A stretch of DNA of 64,000 nt from Candidatus Kapaibacterium thiocyanatum (GTDB taxonomy: Bacteria; Bacteroidota; Ignavibacteria; Kapaibacteriales; Kapaibacteriaceae), in contig MKVH01000024.1 in NCBI GenBank assembly GCA_001899175.1, positions 496,001 to 560,000 of the forward strand, read 5' to 3'. Both the position numbers and the translations under genes were made by a program. Of this stretch, positions 45,305-54,099 are shown piece by piece (the first letter of the stretch is position 1; each line of letters begins with the position of its first letter). The notes beneath the pieces are model-generated. The model ran no database searches and was not told where the DNA came from. It worked only from the letters and a program-made list of their open reading frames with translations.

Positions 45305-45975
45305 GGCACGTCGTCGCGGATGATGTATCCGGTGCCGTGGACCGTATGGATCAGCTTCCGTTCGTACGGTCTGTCGATCTTGTTGCGGAGATACTTGATG
45401 TAGACGTCGATGATGTTCGTGCCGGTGTCGTGCGAGATACCCCAGACACGCTGTGCCAGTTCGGCGCGGGTGAACGTCTTGCCCGGTTGTCTGATGAGTT
45501 CGAGGAGCAGGGCGTATTCACGCGGCGTGAGTGCGATTTCCGTACCGGCGCGGGAGACGAGGCGGCGTTCCGCATCGAGGACGAGGTCACCGACACGAAA
45601 AAGCTCGGGTTCGGACCTGCCATGACGGCGTGTCAGAACACGAGCTCTCGCGACCAGTTCTTCGAACTGGAATGGTTTCACTACGTAGTCGTCGGCACCG
45701 AGTTCGAGACCCTTGACCTTGTCCTCGGTCGTTCCCAGTGCCGTCAGCATCAGGATCGGAGTCGTACGGACGGAACGGATGGCCTTGCATACGTCCAGTC
45801 CGTGCACGAGCGGCAGAAGGAGGTCGAGGACGATGACGTCATACGTTCCGGCGAGCGCACTCGCGATACCCGACTTGCCGTCGTTCGCCAGATCCACGGA
45901 CCAGCCGAGTTCCGCGAAGCCCTTCCGCAGGAAGGCGGCTACCTTGGGTTCGTCCTCGATGATGAGTACACGCAT
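45301..45975 (-). CDS. OmpR/PhoB-family response regulator
   Basis: 224 residues. The receiver domain has acidic pocket EDE (7-9), phosphorylated Asp51 in VIVLDLLLPLVHG, and K in the KPFQFEEL region. The winged-helix DNA-binding domain at the C-terminus includes LTPREYALLLELIRQPGKTF and DVYIKYLRNKID. Co-transcribed with the kinase gene (4-nt overlap). It is expected to bind the direct repeat in front of czcC. The gene starts 6 nt downstream of the secA stop on the same strand. Confidence 0.94.
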   Translation of the reverse strand: MRVLIIEDEPKVAAFLRKGFAELGWSVDLANDGKSGIASALAGTYDVIVLDLLLPLVHGLDVCKAIRSVRTTPILMLTALGTTEDKVKGLELGADDYVVKPFQFEELVARARVLTRRHGRSEPELFRVGDLVLDAERRLVSRAGTEIALTPREYALLLELIRQPGKTFTRAELAQRVWGISHDTGTNIIDVYIKYLRNKIDRPYERKLIHTVHGTGYIIRDDVP

Positions 45976-45981
45976 GGCCTC

Positions 45982-48900
45982 TTATGACGTGCGGACACAG
46001 TGCTTGCTTCCGTCGGCGCCGCAGCAGTTCTTGAATTTCCTCTCCGGATGGTGCGGACACGGTTCGTTGCGACCGATGGCGGGGCCTTCGTTGCGGACCG
46101 TGGTGACGTTCTGTTGCGCGGGCACGCGTTCCGTCTCTTCGGCTCCACCGAACGACGACGACGCCGTAGGATGGGAGAACGTCAGAGGACGTGAAGCCGT
46201 GACGGACCGTGCTGCAGGAGGCTGCGGTGCCGGGCGTTGCGCGGGGGCGGGACGTTGCTCCTGTTGCTGCTCGACCGGTTCCTGTGCGCGCTGCTGTTGC
46301 TGGGCGACGGCAGGGAAGTAGCGGAAGGCGAAGTGGACGGAGTCCTTGTTGATGTCCTTCACGAGATCGATGAAGATCTTGTACGCTTCCTGCTTGTATT
46401 CGAGCAGCGGATCCTTCTGTCCGTAGGCGCGGAGGTAGATACCTTCCTTGAGATCGTCCATGCCGCGGAGGTGTTCGCGCCAGCGATCGTCGATCGTCTG
46501 CAGCGTGGCCACGCGTTCCAGTGCGCCCATGAATTCGTTGCCGAGCATCGTTTCCTTGCGGTCGTAGAAGTCGGTGGCCGCATCGACGACACGCTGGACG
46601 ACGTCTTCCTTCTTCAGCGACGAGAAGTCCTGTTCCGTGATGTCGGGTTCGCAGAGCAACGTCGTACGCACGGCATTCTTGAAGCCGTCCGTATCGTTCT
46701 CGCCGTGGAACTGGTCGTACCAGTCCTCCGACATCTCGTTGATGTATTCGAAGAAGTCACCGCGCATGCGCTCGCCCATGAGGGCGTGGCGGCGGCGGTC
46801 GTAAATCACTTCGCGTTGCTGGTTCATGACGTTGTCGTATTCGAGCAGGCGCTTCCGGACGCCGAAGTTGTTGCCTTCGACGCGCTTCTGGGCGTTGCCT
46901 ACGGACTTCGTCACGAGGGGGCTCTGGATGGGCTCACCTTCGGGTACCTTCAGACGCTGCATCACCGCGGCGATACGCTCGCCACCGAAGAGGCGCATGA
47001 GGTCATCCTCGAGCGAGATGAAGAACTGCGACGATCCCGGGTCACCCTGACGGCCTGCGCGGCCGCGCAACTGGCGGTCGATCCGTCGTGCTTCGTGGCG
47101 CTCGGTACCGATGATGGCGAGGCCGCCGTTGGCCTTCACGTCGGCATCCAGCTTGATGTCGGTACCGCGGCCGGCCATGTTCGTGGCGATGGTCACGGCC
47201 GCCTTGCGTCCGGCGCCCGATACGATCTCGGCCTCGCGCTGGTGCTGTTTGGCGTTGAGGACGTTGTGCGGTACGTTGGCGCGCTTGAGCATCTTGCTCA
47301 GTACTTCCGATACTTCGACGCTGGTCGTGCCCACGAGGACGGCGCGGCCGTCCTTGATGTATTGCTGGACGGCTTCGACGACGGCGTTGTACTTCTCGCG
47401 CTTGGTACGGTAGATCAGGTCGTCGAGGTCCTTCCGTGCGATTCCGCGGTTGGTGGGAATGACGACGACGTCGAGCTTGTAGATCTCGAAGAATTCTCCC
47501 GCTTCCGTTTCGGCGGTACCGGTCATGCCGGCCAGCTTGTGGTACAGGCGGAAGTAGTTCTGCAGCGTGACCGTGGCGAACGTCTGCGTATCCTGTTCGA
47601 CCATCACGCCTTCCTTGGCTTCGATGGCCTGGTGCAGTCCGTCCGAGTAACGGCGCCCTTCGAGGATACGGCCCGTGAACTCGTCCACGATCTTGATCTT
47701 GCCTTCCTGAACGACGTATTCGTCGTCTCTCACGTAGAGCGAGTAGGCGCGCAGTAACTGGTTGATGACGTGGATGCGGTCCGACCGTTCGGCGAACACG
47801 CGCATGAGTGCGTCCTTCTTCTCCTGCTTGTCCTGTCCCGTGATCGTCTCGTCGCCTTCGAGGGCGCTCATCTCCGACGCGATGTCGGGGATCACGAACA
47901 TCTCGGGATCTTCCTGGGCGGAACAGAGGAGTTCGCGGCCCTTGTCGGAGATGTCGATCTGGTGATTCTTCTCGTCGACGGTGAAGAACAGCTCGTCGTC
48001 GATGACGTGCATGCGCTGTCCTTGCTCCTTCAGGTAGTCGAGCTCCGTTTCCTTGAGGAGCTTCATGTTGTCCGGATCCTGCAGCAGCTTGGCCAGGCGG
48101 TTGTGCTTGGGCATACCGCGGTGCGCACTGAGGATGCATACGCCGGCCTTGGCGCGGTCTTCCTTCGTACCCGATGCCGACAGTTTCTCGGCGTCGGCGA
48201 CGAGGGTGTTGATGAGGCGGCTCTGGACTTCGACCAGGCGGCGTACGCGGGGATTCATTTCCACGAAGGCCTGATCGGAGCTGGCGGTCGTTACCGGACC
48301 GGAGATGATGAGCGGAGTACGGGCTTCGTCGATGAGGACGGAGTCGACTTCGTCGACGATGGCGAACCAGTGCCCACGCTGCCCCATGTCGACGGCGTCG
48401 TTCACCATGTTGTCGCGCAGATAGTCGAAGCCGAATTCGTTGTTCGTACCGTAGGTGATGTCGGCCTGGTATTCGGCCTTCCGTTGCTGGGGAGGCATGT
48501 TGGACTGGATGCAGCCGGTCGAGATGCCGAGCATGTCGAAGATGGGCTGCATCCACTCGCGGTCGCGTCGGGCCAGGTAGTCGTTGACGGTCACGAGGTG
48601 CACGCCGCGTCCTGCGAGCGCATTGAGATAGAGCGGCAGGGTGGCGACGAGCGTCTTGCCTTCACCCGTGGCCATTTCCGAGATCTTGCCCTGGTGCAGG
48701 ACGATACCGCCGATGAGCTGGACATCGTAGGGGACCATGTCCCAGCGGAGCTGCTGGCCGACGACGTCGTACTCGAGTCCGACCAGGCGCTTGCATGCCT
48801 GCTTCACCAGTGCGAAGGCTTCGGGCAGGATGCCGTCCAGCGTTTCCTGTACGGTCTTGAATTTCTCGCGTTCGATCTCGCCGATGCGGGCATAGGCGTT

Positions 48901-49149
48901 GGAGCGCTCGATGTGCGTCATGCTGCCATCGTTGCGGAGCTGCTCACGGATAGCCTCTTCCTCTTCGACGAGACTTTGGATGGAGGCGGCGATCTGCTGT
49001 CGGAACTCGTCGGTCTTCGCGCGCAGATCGTCGTCGCTCAGCGTATGGTAGGTCTCGTAGATCTCGTTGATCTCATCGACGATCGGCAACAAGGCCTTGA
49101 CGTCCTTGTCGTGTTTTGTGCCGAAGATCTTCTTGAGCAGGCTGATCAT
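45982..49149 (-). CDS. secA: preprotein translocase ATPase SecA
   Basis: 1055 residues, longer than the roughly 900 of E. coli and typical of the Bacteroidota side. It drives proteins through SecYEG. Walker A is in MATGEGKTLVATLP, the DEAD-like motif in VDEVDSVLIDEARTP, and the helicase end in TNMAGRGTDIKLD. The extreme C-terminus has a proline/glutamine-rich linker and a SEC-C zinc motif CPHHPERKFKNCC, in which the second cysteine of the usual CxCx8CC is a histidine. Divergent from the small gene at 49287; its promoter lies in the gap. Confidence 0.97.
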   Translation of the reverse strand: MISLLKKIFGTKHDKDVKALLPIVDEINEIYETYHTLSDDDLRAKTDEFRQQIAASIQSLVEEEEAIREQLRNDGSMTHIERSNAYARIGEIEREKFKTVQETLDGILPEAFALVKQACKRLVGLEYDVVGQQLRWDMVPYDVQLIGGIVLHQGKISEMATGEGKTLVATLPLYLNALAGRGVHLVTVNDYLARRDREWMQPIFDMLGISTGCIQSNMPPQQRKAEYQADITYGTNNEFGFDYLRDNMVNDAVDMGQRGHWFAIVDEVDSVLIDEARTPLIISGPVTTASSDQAFVEMNPRVRRLVEVQSRLINTLVADAEKLSASGTKEDRAKAGVCILSAHRGMPKHNRLAKLLQDPDNMKLLKETELDYLKEQGQRMHVIDDELFFTVDEKNHQIDISDKGRELLCSAQEDPEMFVIPDIASEMSALEGDETITGQDKQEKKDALMRVFAERSDRIHVINQLLRAYSLYVRDDEYVVQEGKIKIVDEFTGRILEGRRYSDGLHQAIEAKEGVMVEQDTQTFATVTLQNYFRLYHKLAGMTGTAETEAGEFFEIYKLDVVVIPTNRGIARKDLDDLIYRTKREKYNAVVEAVQQYIKDGRAVLVGTTSVEVSEVLSKMLKRANVPHNVLNAKQHQREAEIVSGAGRKAAVTIATNMAGRGTDIKLDADVKANGGLAIIGTERHEARRIDRQLRGRAGRQGDPGSSQFFISLEDDLMRLFGGERIAAVMQRLKVPEGEPIQSPLVTKSVGNAQKRVEGNNFGVRKRLLEYDNVMNQQREVIYDRRRHALMGERMRGDFFEYINEMSEDWYDQFHGENDTDGFKNAVRTTLLCEPDITEQDFSSLKKEDVVQRVVDAATDFYDRKETMLGNEFMGALERVATLQTIDDRWREHLRGMDDLKEGIYLRAYGQKDPLLEYKQEAYKIFIDLVKDINKDSVHFAFRYFPAVAQQQQRAQEPVEQQQEQRPAPAQRPAPQPPAARSVTASRPLTFSHPTASSSFGGAEETERVPAQQNVTTVRNEGPAIGRNEPCPHHPERKFKNCCGADGSKHCVRTS

Positions 49150-49244
49150 GGAAATTCGCAGTTGATGACAAAACGCCGATGACGTTTACCCGATAGACGG
49201 ATTTTAGCCCGCACGGGCCGTACGCCAGGTCCGGCACAAGCCGC

Positions 49245-49274
49245 CAAAATTATTTAATTTGAAGCTCTTACCAA
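49245..49274 (-). promoter_or_regulatory. secA promoter (TTG-N19-TAATTTTG, minus strand)
   Basis: Reverse complement of 49245-49252 is TAATTTTG, and of 49272-49274 TTG, 19 nt upstream. Both elements and their spacing fit the Bacteroidota sigma consensus. The box is about 95 nt before the secA ATG. Confidence 0.6.
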
Positions 49275-49286
49275 CACCTCATCCGT

Positions 49287-49544
49287 ATGGCCGCCGAACA
49301 TAGCGATCTTCTCGTCTATTCTCCCGAACATCTGCTCGCCCAGGCCGCTACGGCGGAAGAACGTCTGGGATACAGGATGGTGCGGTTCTACGTGGACGCA
49401 CAGGGACGTCTGGCCAAGGAACCGACGGACGACGTGGCTACGTTCTACCTTTCCCCGTCGGGCGGTACACTGCGCGACGAAGAGCTGAACATCGTCGTCT
49501 ACAGCGCCAAGTTCGATCTCTACAAGGGATTCGGCCGTACCTGA
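49287..49544 (+). CDS. small conserved-looking protein, unknown
   Basis: 85 residues, no signal or membrane segment. Features: an N-terminal helix (SPEHLLAQAATAEERLG), then strands RMVRFYVDAQGRL and EELNIVVYSAKFDLYKGF. I do not recognise the family. It lies 6 nt upstream of the cysteine desulfurase gene and is almost certainly in the same operon, so it may have a role in sulfur or Fe-S handling; it contains no cysteine, so it is not a sulfur carrier itself. Confidence 0.6.
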   Translation: MAAEHSDLLVYSPEHLLAQAATAEERLGYRMVRFYVDAQGRLAKEPTDDVATFYLSPSGGTLRDEELNIVVYSAKFDLYKGFGRT

Positions 49545-49550
49545 CCTGCC

Positions 49551-50681
49551 ATGATCTATCTCGACAATAGTGCTACGACGCGTATGGACGAGGACGTTCT
49601 CGACGCCATGTTGCCGTGGATGCGCGATTCCTACGGTAATGCTTCGTCGATCCACTCGCTGGGCCGTGCAGCCCGTGTGGCCGTGGAGAACGCCCGTACG
49701 GAAATCGCTTTGCTGATGAACGCCCATCCGGCCGAACTGATCTTCACGAGCGGTGGCACGGAGGCGGACAATACCGTACTCAAGAGCATGTATGCCGAAT
49801 CGGCCCTGGTGCGCCGGATCGTCGTTAGCGCCACGGAACATCATGCCGTCCTGCATCCCGCCGAAGAGATGGCCGCACATGGAACCGACGTCGACGTCAT
49901 CGGTGTCGATGCCGACGGCCGTGTCCGTCCGGACGAGGTCGCACGTTACGATCAGGCCTCGTGCCTGGTCAGCATCATGCACGCCAACAACGAAACGGGT
50001 GTGATCCAGCCCATCGCCGCCCTGCGTGAACGCATACCGTCTGCCTACATCCATACCGATGCCGTACAGTCGTTCGGGAAGATCCCCGTCGACGTGAAGG
50101 CACTTGGCGTGGATTTCGCGACGGTTTCGGCGCACAAGATCCACGGCCCGAAGGGGATCGGCGCTCTCTTCATCCGCAAGGGAATCGATTTCAAGTCCCA
50201 TCAGCAGGGTGGGGCGCAGGAACGCAACCGCCGTGCCGGTACGGAGGCGGTAGCCCTGATCGTCGGCTTCCAGGCCGCTGCCAGAAAGGCCCATGCCAGG
50301 ATGGACGCGCACGCGGCCCACATGACGTCGTGTACAACCCTCCTGCGCGATCTTCTCGTCCGGACCATTCCGGAGATCCGGTTCAACACTCCCGCGAACG
50401 GCGTTCTGCCTCACATCCTCAACGTATCCTTCCTGGACGCGGACCGACTCGACGGCGAGGCCATCCTGCAGGCCATGGATATCGCCGGTGTGGCCGTTTC
50501 CAACGGTTCCGCCTGCGTATCCGGCAGCCAGCAGCCCAGTCACGTCCTCAGCGCGATGGGACTGTCCGCGGCCGAAGCCCGAGCGGCGATACGCTTCAGC
50601 GTCTCGAAGGACACGACGCACGACGAAATTCGGTCCTCCGTTGCAATACTGGCCGAGATCGTTCGTAATATGCGTGTGTGA
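49551..50681 (+). CDS. cysteine desulfurase (NifS/IscS family)
   Basis: 376 residues. It takes sulfur from cysteine for Fe-S clusters, tRNA thiolation or cofactors. N-terminal MIYLDNSATTRMDEDVLDAM, PLP lysine in VSAHKIHGPKGIGALF (about 196), and the active-site cysteine in SNGSACVSGSQQPSH (about 325) mark a class I-type desulfurase. No iscU or sufU neighbour is present. The preceding 85-residue gene (6 nt away) is the only operon partner. Confidence 0.94.
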   Translation: MIYLDNSATTRMDEDVLDAMLPWMRDSYGNASSIHSLGRAARVAVENARTEIALLMNAHPAELIFTSGGTEADNTVLKSMYAESALVRRIVVSATEHHAVLHPAEEMAAHGTDVDVIGVDADGRVRPDEVARYDQASCLVSIMHANNETGVIQPIAALRERIPSAYIHTDAVQSFGKIPVDVKALGVDFATVSAHKIHGPKGIGALFIRKGIDFKSHQQGGAQERNRRAGTEAVALIVGFQAAARKAHARMDAHAAHMTSCTTLLRDLLVRTIPEIRFNTPANGVLPHILNVSFLDADRLDGEAILQAMDIAGVAVSNGSACVSGSQQPSHVLSAMGLSAAEARAAIRFSVSKDTTHDEIRSSVAILAEIVRNMRV

Positions 50682-50717
50682 ACACATAATTCATCATTGT
50701 AACAGTGAGGATTGGAC

Positions 50718-51371
50718 ATGAAGGCAATGAAGGTGCTGGCACTCGGAGTGCTGACCGTCGTATCGCTCAACGGCGCCATCGCGGGAACGGGTTTCTCCGG
50801 AGCTATGGGCGGAACGAAGAAGTATTCCCTGAACAACAGCGTCGGCCAGAACCAGATCCTCTTCCAGAGCGACGCTCCGATGGAGAAGATCAACGGCACG
50901 GCGGATAACGTGACGGGCAGCTTCCAGTTCGATCCCGCCAATCTCGAAGCGACGAAGGGGCGTATCGAGGTAGGCGTGAAGTCGATGACGACGGCCATCG
51001 CCAAGCGCGACGATCACATGTACAGCGACGTATGGCTGGATGCGGGCAAGTATCCGACCATCACCTTCGATATCGAATCGCTGAAGGACATCAAGGTGGA
51101 GACCAAGGATGGCCGCAATGTCGCTACCGCCACGGCTGTCGGCAAGTTCACCTGCCACGGCGTCACGAAGCCTCTGACGACGACGGTCAACCTGACCTAT
51201 CTCCCCGAATCCGATGCCACGAAGAAGCGCGCCACCGGCAACTTCGTGATGGTCAAGACGACCTTCTCCGTGTCCCTCAAGGACCATAATATCACGGGCA
51301 AGGCCGGTGTCGTAGGCAAGAGTGTCGGCGAAACGATCAGTATCGAAGCCAACATCTTCGCCAACTCCTGA
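50718..51371 (+). CDS. YceI-family lipid-binding periplasmic protein
   Basis: 217 residues with a signal peptide (LALGVLTVVSLNGAIA) and the YceI lipocalin-like barrel; key stretches are GSFQFDPANLEATKGRIEVG, RDDHMYSDVWLDAGKYPTIT and GKFTCHGVTKPLTTTV. Family members bind polyisoprenoids in the periplasm and may take part in isoprenoid-quinone metabolism or acid stress. The ATG at 50718 is preferred over an upstream TTG because of the signal peptide and the AGTGAGG site. It ends just before a strong terminator. Confidence 0.93.
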   Translation: MKAMKVLALGVLTVVSLNGAIAGTGFSGAMGGTKKYSLNNSVGQNQILFQSDAPMEKINGTADNVTGSFQFDPANLEATKGRIEVGVKSMTTAIAKRDDHMYSDVWLDAGKYPTITFDIESLKDIKVETKDGRNVATATAVGKFTCHGVTKPLTTTVNLTYLPESDATKKRATGNFVMVKTTFSVSLKDHNITGKAGVVGKSVGETISIEANIFANS

Positions 51372-51392
51372 TCCAGGGAACAAGATGAACGT

Positions 51393-51424
51393 AAGGCCGG
51401 TCGCTAGACCGGCCTTTTTTTTTT
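51393..51424 (+). terminator. rho-independent terminator after the YceI gene
   Basis: AAGGCCGGTC pairs with GACCGGCCTT around GCTA and is followed by ten T residues in total. It is the clearest terminator in the window. Confidence 0.92.
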
Positions 51425-51459
51425 GCCCAATGGTGTCGTATCATTTGTTGTGGGGTTGA

Positions 51460-51475
51460 GGTAACATTCGTTACC
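51460..51475. promoter_or_regulatory. inverted repeat upstream of the Ig-domain gene
   Basis: GGTAAC-ATTC-GTTACC, a perfect 6-bp inverted repeat, 42 nt before the start of the exported Ig-domain protein gene. It may be an operator or a small RNA hairpin. Confidence 0.35.
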
Positions 51476-51517
51476 ATCCATCGATCGCTGCAACATCTAC
51501 TATCCGGAGGCATGTGC

Positions 51518-53992
51518 ATGACTCTTGCAATACGTTCATTTTCCACCGCGCATCGGCTGCCAGTCCTGCTGGCCATGGCAGCCCTTCTGATGATGACCGG
51601 CACCGCGGTGCAGGCGCATCAGGACGGGATGAGCCTGCTGTCGGCGACCGGCTGTGCCGGCTGTCACGGCGGGCAGAGCAACAACACGACCGTCCTTCTC
51701 GAAGGAGCGCGAACGGTCCGGGCCGGACAGCCCTCGAACTACACGCTGACCGTCGCCCATCCTCAGCATGACTACGCAGGCATGAACCTGTCGTTCAAGG
51801 ACCAGGCCGGTGGTAATTCGGGACTTCTCACGCCCGGTCCGGGGTCGAAACCCCTCAATGGCGAGCTGACGCATGTCGAACCCCGCCAGATGGCGAACCA
51901 TGTCGCCGGTTTCGTCTTCACGTGGACGGCACCTGCCCAGCACGGTATCGTCAATTTCAACGCGGCAGGGAATGCCGTGAATCACGATGGGCAGGCGTCC
52001 GACATCGATGACTGGAATCTCTCCGGTGCCATCCAGATCACGGTCACCGGTGCCACCATCACGGCACCCGCTGCGGGCGCGTCGTTCTGTGCCGGTTCCC
52101 CGGTGACGATCACCTGGACGCAGACCGGACATACGATGTTCAGGATCGAAGCGTCGAACAACGACTTCGCCAACGTCATCGGCGTCAATACCAACATCGC
52201 CGCCACGGCGGGAACGTATACATGGACGATTCCGAACGGAACCGCATCGGGAACGACCTACCGTATACGTCTGGTCGACGATGCTACCGGCGCCGAAATA
52301 ACCCGGAGTCAGAATTTCACGATCAGTGGTCTGCCGAACATCCTGACGCAACCGGAGAACGTCATGGCCTGCGAAGGCCGCAGTTTCTCGGTCTCGGTTA
52401 CGGCACAGGGTGCCGGACTCATATACCGGTGGCGCCAGAACGGTGTCGACGTTCCCGGGGGAACGACGGCTACGCTCACGCTCGCATCGGCGCGTGCCGA
52501 GCATGCCGGTACCTATGACTGCGTCATCACCGGCTGTGGTACCGTGACGTCGAATACGGCGACGGTGACGTTAACGACGAGGCCGACGATCACGACCCAA
52601 CCCGTCGGACGGAGCATCTGCGAAGGAGACAGCGCCGTCTTCACCGTCGAAGCCCAAGGTGACGGGCTGCAGTATCAATGGCTCAAGAACGGTGAATTCA
52701 TCAACGGCGCCACGACCAAGCGACTGGTCATACGCGGTGCCAGTCTGCTGGACCAGGCGGACTATACGTGCCAGATCAGCGGCACATGTCAGCCCGAGGC
52801 CGTGACGTCCGTCGCCAAACTCATCATCATGTCCCCGCCGAAGGTGACGTCGGTGTCGCCCGATCAATCCCTGAAGGCCGGAGATTCCCTGCTTCTTACG
52901 GTCGCCGTCACCGGTGACAGCCTGCGCTATCAGTGGGCGAAGAACGGCACTCCCGTGAACGGTGCGACGAGCGACCGTTTCCGTCTGGCTACGGTGGCTC
53001 GCGCCGATTCCGGCCTGTACACCTGCACGATCACGAACAAGTGCGGCACGGTCATGACGCGCCAGGTCAAGGTCAGCGTCAGCGCCGGCACCGGCCCGGG
53101 CGTTCTCGCCGTATCGACGAATACGATCGACCTCGGCACGATTGCCCTGTGCGGTAGCGTGGACACCGTCCTTGCAGGGTTGCTCAGGAATAACGGCGGT
53201 TCGTCTCTCATCGTGACGGGTTACACCGTCGAGCCCCAGGGCGCCTTTACCGCGGGTGGTGCCTCATTGCCGCTGACGATCGCACCGAGCGGTACGCAGG
53301 ATGTCAATCTGAGGTTCGTGCCGGAAGAGACCGGTACCGCACAAGCCACGATCACGGTCCATTCCAACGGAGGTACGGCCACGATCACGGTCACCGCGAC
53401 GGTCGTTCCGGCCATCACCTTCGCGAGCGATACGCTGGCCTTCGTGGCGGGCAAGGACGAACAGGCACAGAAGTGCAATACGATCGGCGCTCTCGACTGC
53501 GATTCCGCCGTCATCAGTGCCATTACGATCTCCGGCGCCGATGCGGGCACGTATCGCATCGTATCGCCCGCGCAGCTTCCCATGACCATCCGCAGGGGAG
53601 AGACGCTCGACGTATGCGTCTCGGCCATTGGCGGTGAAGGCGGCATGGCTCGCGTGCTTCTGGAATCGACCGGTGGATCGGACGAGTTCTTCGTCCACCG
53701 TACGGTGTCCAGTTCCGTTGCCGAAGCCGATGCCGCATCCTCGACCCTCGTCGTGCCGAATCCGGTCACGGACGAATGCCGGATCATGCTGCCGCTCGAT
53801 GCACCGTACGGCATACGGATCGTGACTCCTGCCGGAGTGATCGTACGTACGTTGCGTGGTGACGCCGGTACGTCGCCCGTCCGCTGGGACGGCCGCGATG
53901 GCTACGGCATGCCGGTCGCCATCGGTACCTACGTGATCGGTATCGAGCAGGGTGGCCGCTGGTTCACGCAGCTCGTGACCGTGACGCGATAG
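51518..53992 (+). CDS. large exported protein with CxxCH motif, Ig-like domains and sorting domain
   Basis: 824 residues. The signal peptide (LLAMAALLMMTGTAVQAHQD) is followed by a CAGCHGG motif at about 46 and a Reeler-like/choice-of-anchor-V domain (about 60-180), a combination seen in exported Bacteroidota proteins. Then come Ig-like modules of about 80-90 residues with paired cysteines (VMACEGRSFSVSVTAQGAG, ICEGDSAVFTVEAQGDGLQY), a non-cysteine beta domain, and a C-terminal FlgD-like/type IX sorting domain (SPVRWDGRDGYGMPVAIGTY). It is probably surface-exposed; binding or adhesion is a guess. Start at 51518 (GGAGG 7 nt upstream) rather than 51512. Confidence 0.82.
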   Translation: MTLAIRSFSTAHRLPVLLAMAALLMMTGTAVQAHQDGMSLLSATGCAGCHGGQSNNTTVLLEGARTVRAGQPSNYTLTVAHPQHDYAGMNLSFKDQAGGNSGLLTPGPGSKPLNGELTHVEPRQMANHVAGFVFTWTAPAQHGIVNFNAAGNAVNHDGQASDIDDWNLSGAIQITVTGATITAPAAGASFCAGSPVTITWTQTGHTMFRIEASNNDFANVIGVNTNIAATAGTYTWTIPNGTASGTTYRIRLVDDATGAEITRSQNFTISGLPNILTQPENVMACEGRSFSVSVTAQGAGLIYRWRQNGVDVPGGTTATLTLASARAEHAGTYDCVITGCGTVTSNTATVTLTTRPTITTQPVGRSICEGDSAVFTVEAQGDGLQYQWLKNGEFINGATTKRLVIRGASLLDQADYTCQISGTCQPEAVTSVAKLIIMSPPKVTSVSPDQSLKAGDSLLLTVAVTGDSLRYQWAKNGTPVNGATSDRFRLATVARADSGLYTCTITNKCGTVMTRQVKVSVSAGTGPGVLAVSTNTIDLGTIALCGSVDTVLAGLLRNNGGSSLIVTGYTVEPQGAFTAGGASLPLTIAPSGTQDVNLRFVPEETGTAQATITVHSNGGTATITVTATVVPAITFASDTLAFVAGKDEQAQKCNTIGALDCDSAVISAITISGADAGTYRIVSPAQLPMTIRRGETLDVCVSAIGGEGGMARVLLESTGGSDEFFVHRTVSSSVAEADAASSTLVVPNPVTDECRIMLPLDAPYGIRIVTPAGVIVRTLRGDAGTSPVRWDGRDGYGMPVAIGTYVIGIEQGGRWFTQLVTVTR

Positions 53993-54017
53993 GCGAAGCG
54001 GAAAGAGTCGATCATGA

Positions 54018-54055
54018 AAAAAGGCGTGTCGTTCTTCGGAACGACACGCCTTTTT
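54018..54055. terminator. bidirectional terminator between Ig-domain and glutamate dehydrogenase genes
   Basis: AAAAAGGCGTGTCGTT pairs perfectly (16 bp) with AACGACACGCCTTTTT around a CTTCGG loop. Each strand ends in a T-run, so it serves both convergent genes. Confidence 0.9.
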
Positions 54056-54099
54056 CGTATTCGGAGATGAGACCGCAGTAGATCAGCCGCGGGGCTCGA

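Noticed and set aside
47770-49182. 470-codon plus-strand frame inside secA
   Set aside because: Antisense to the SecA motor domain; no family features.
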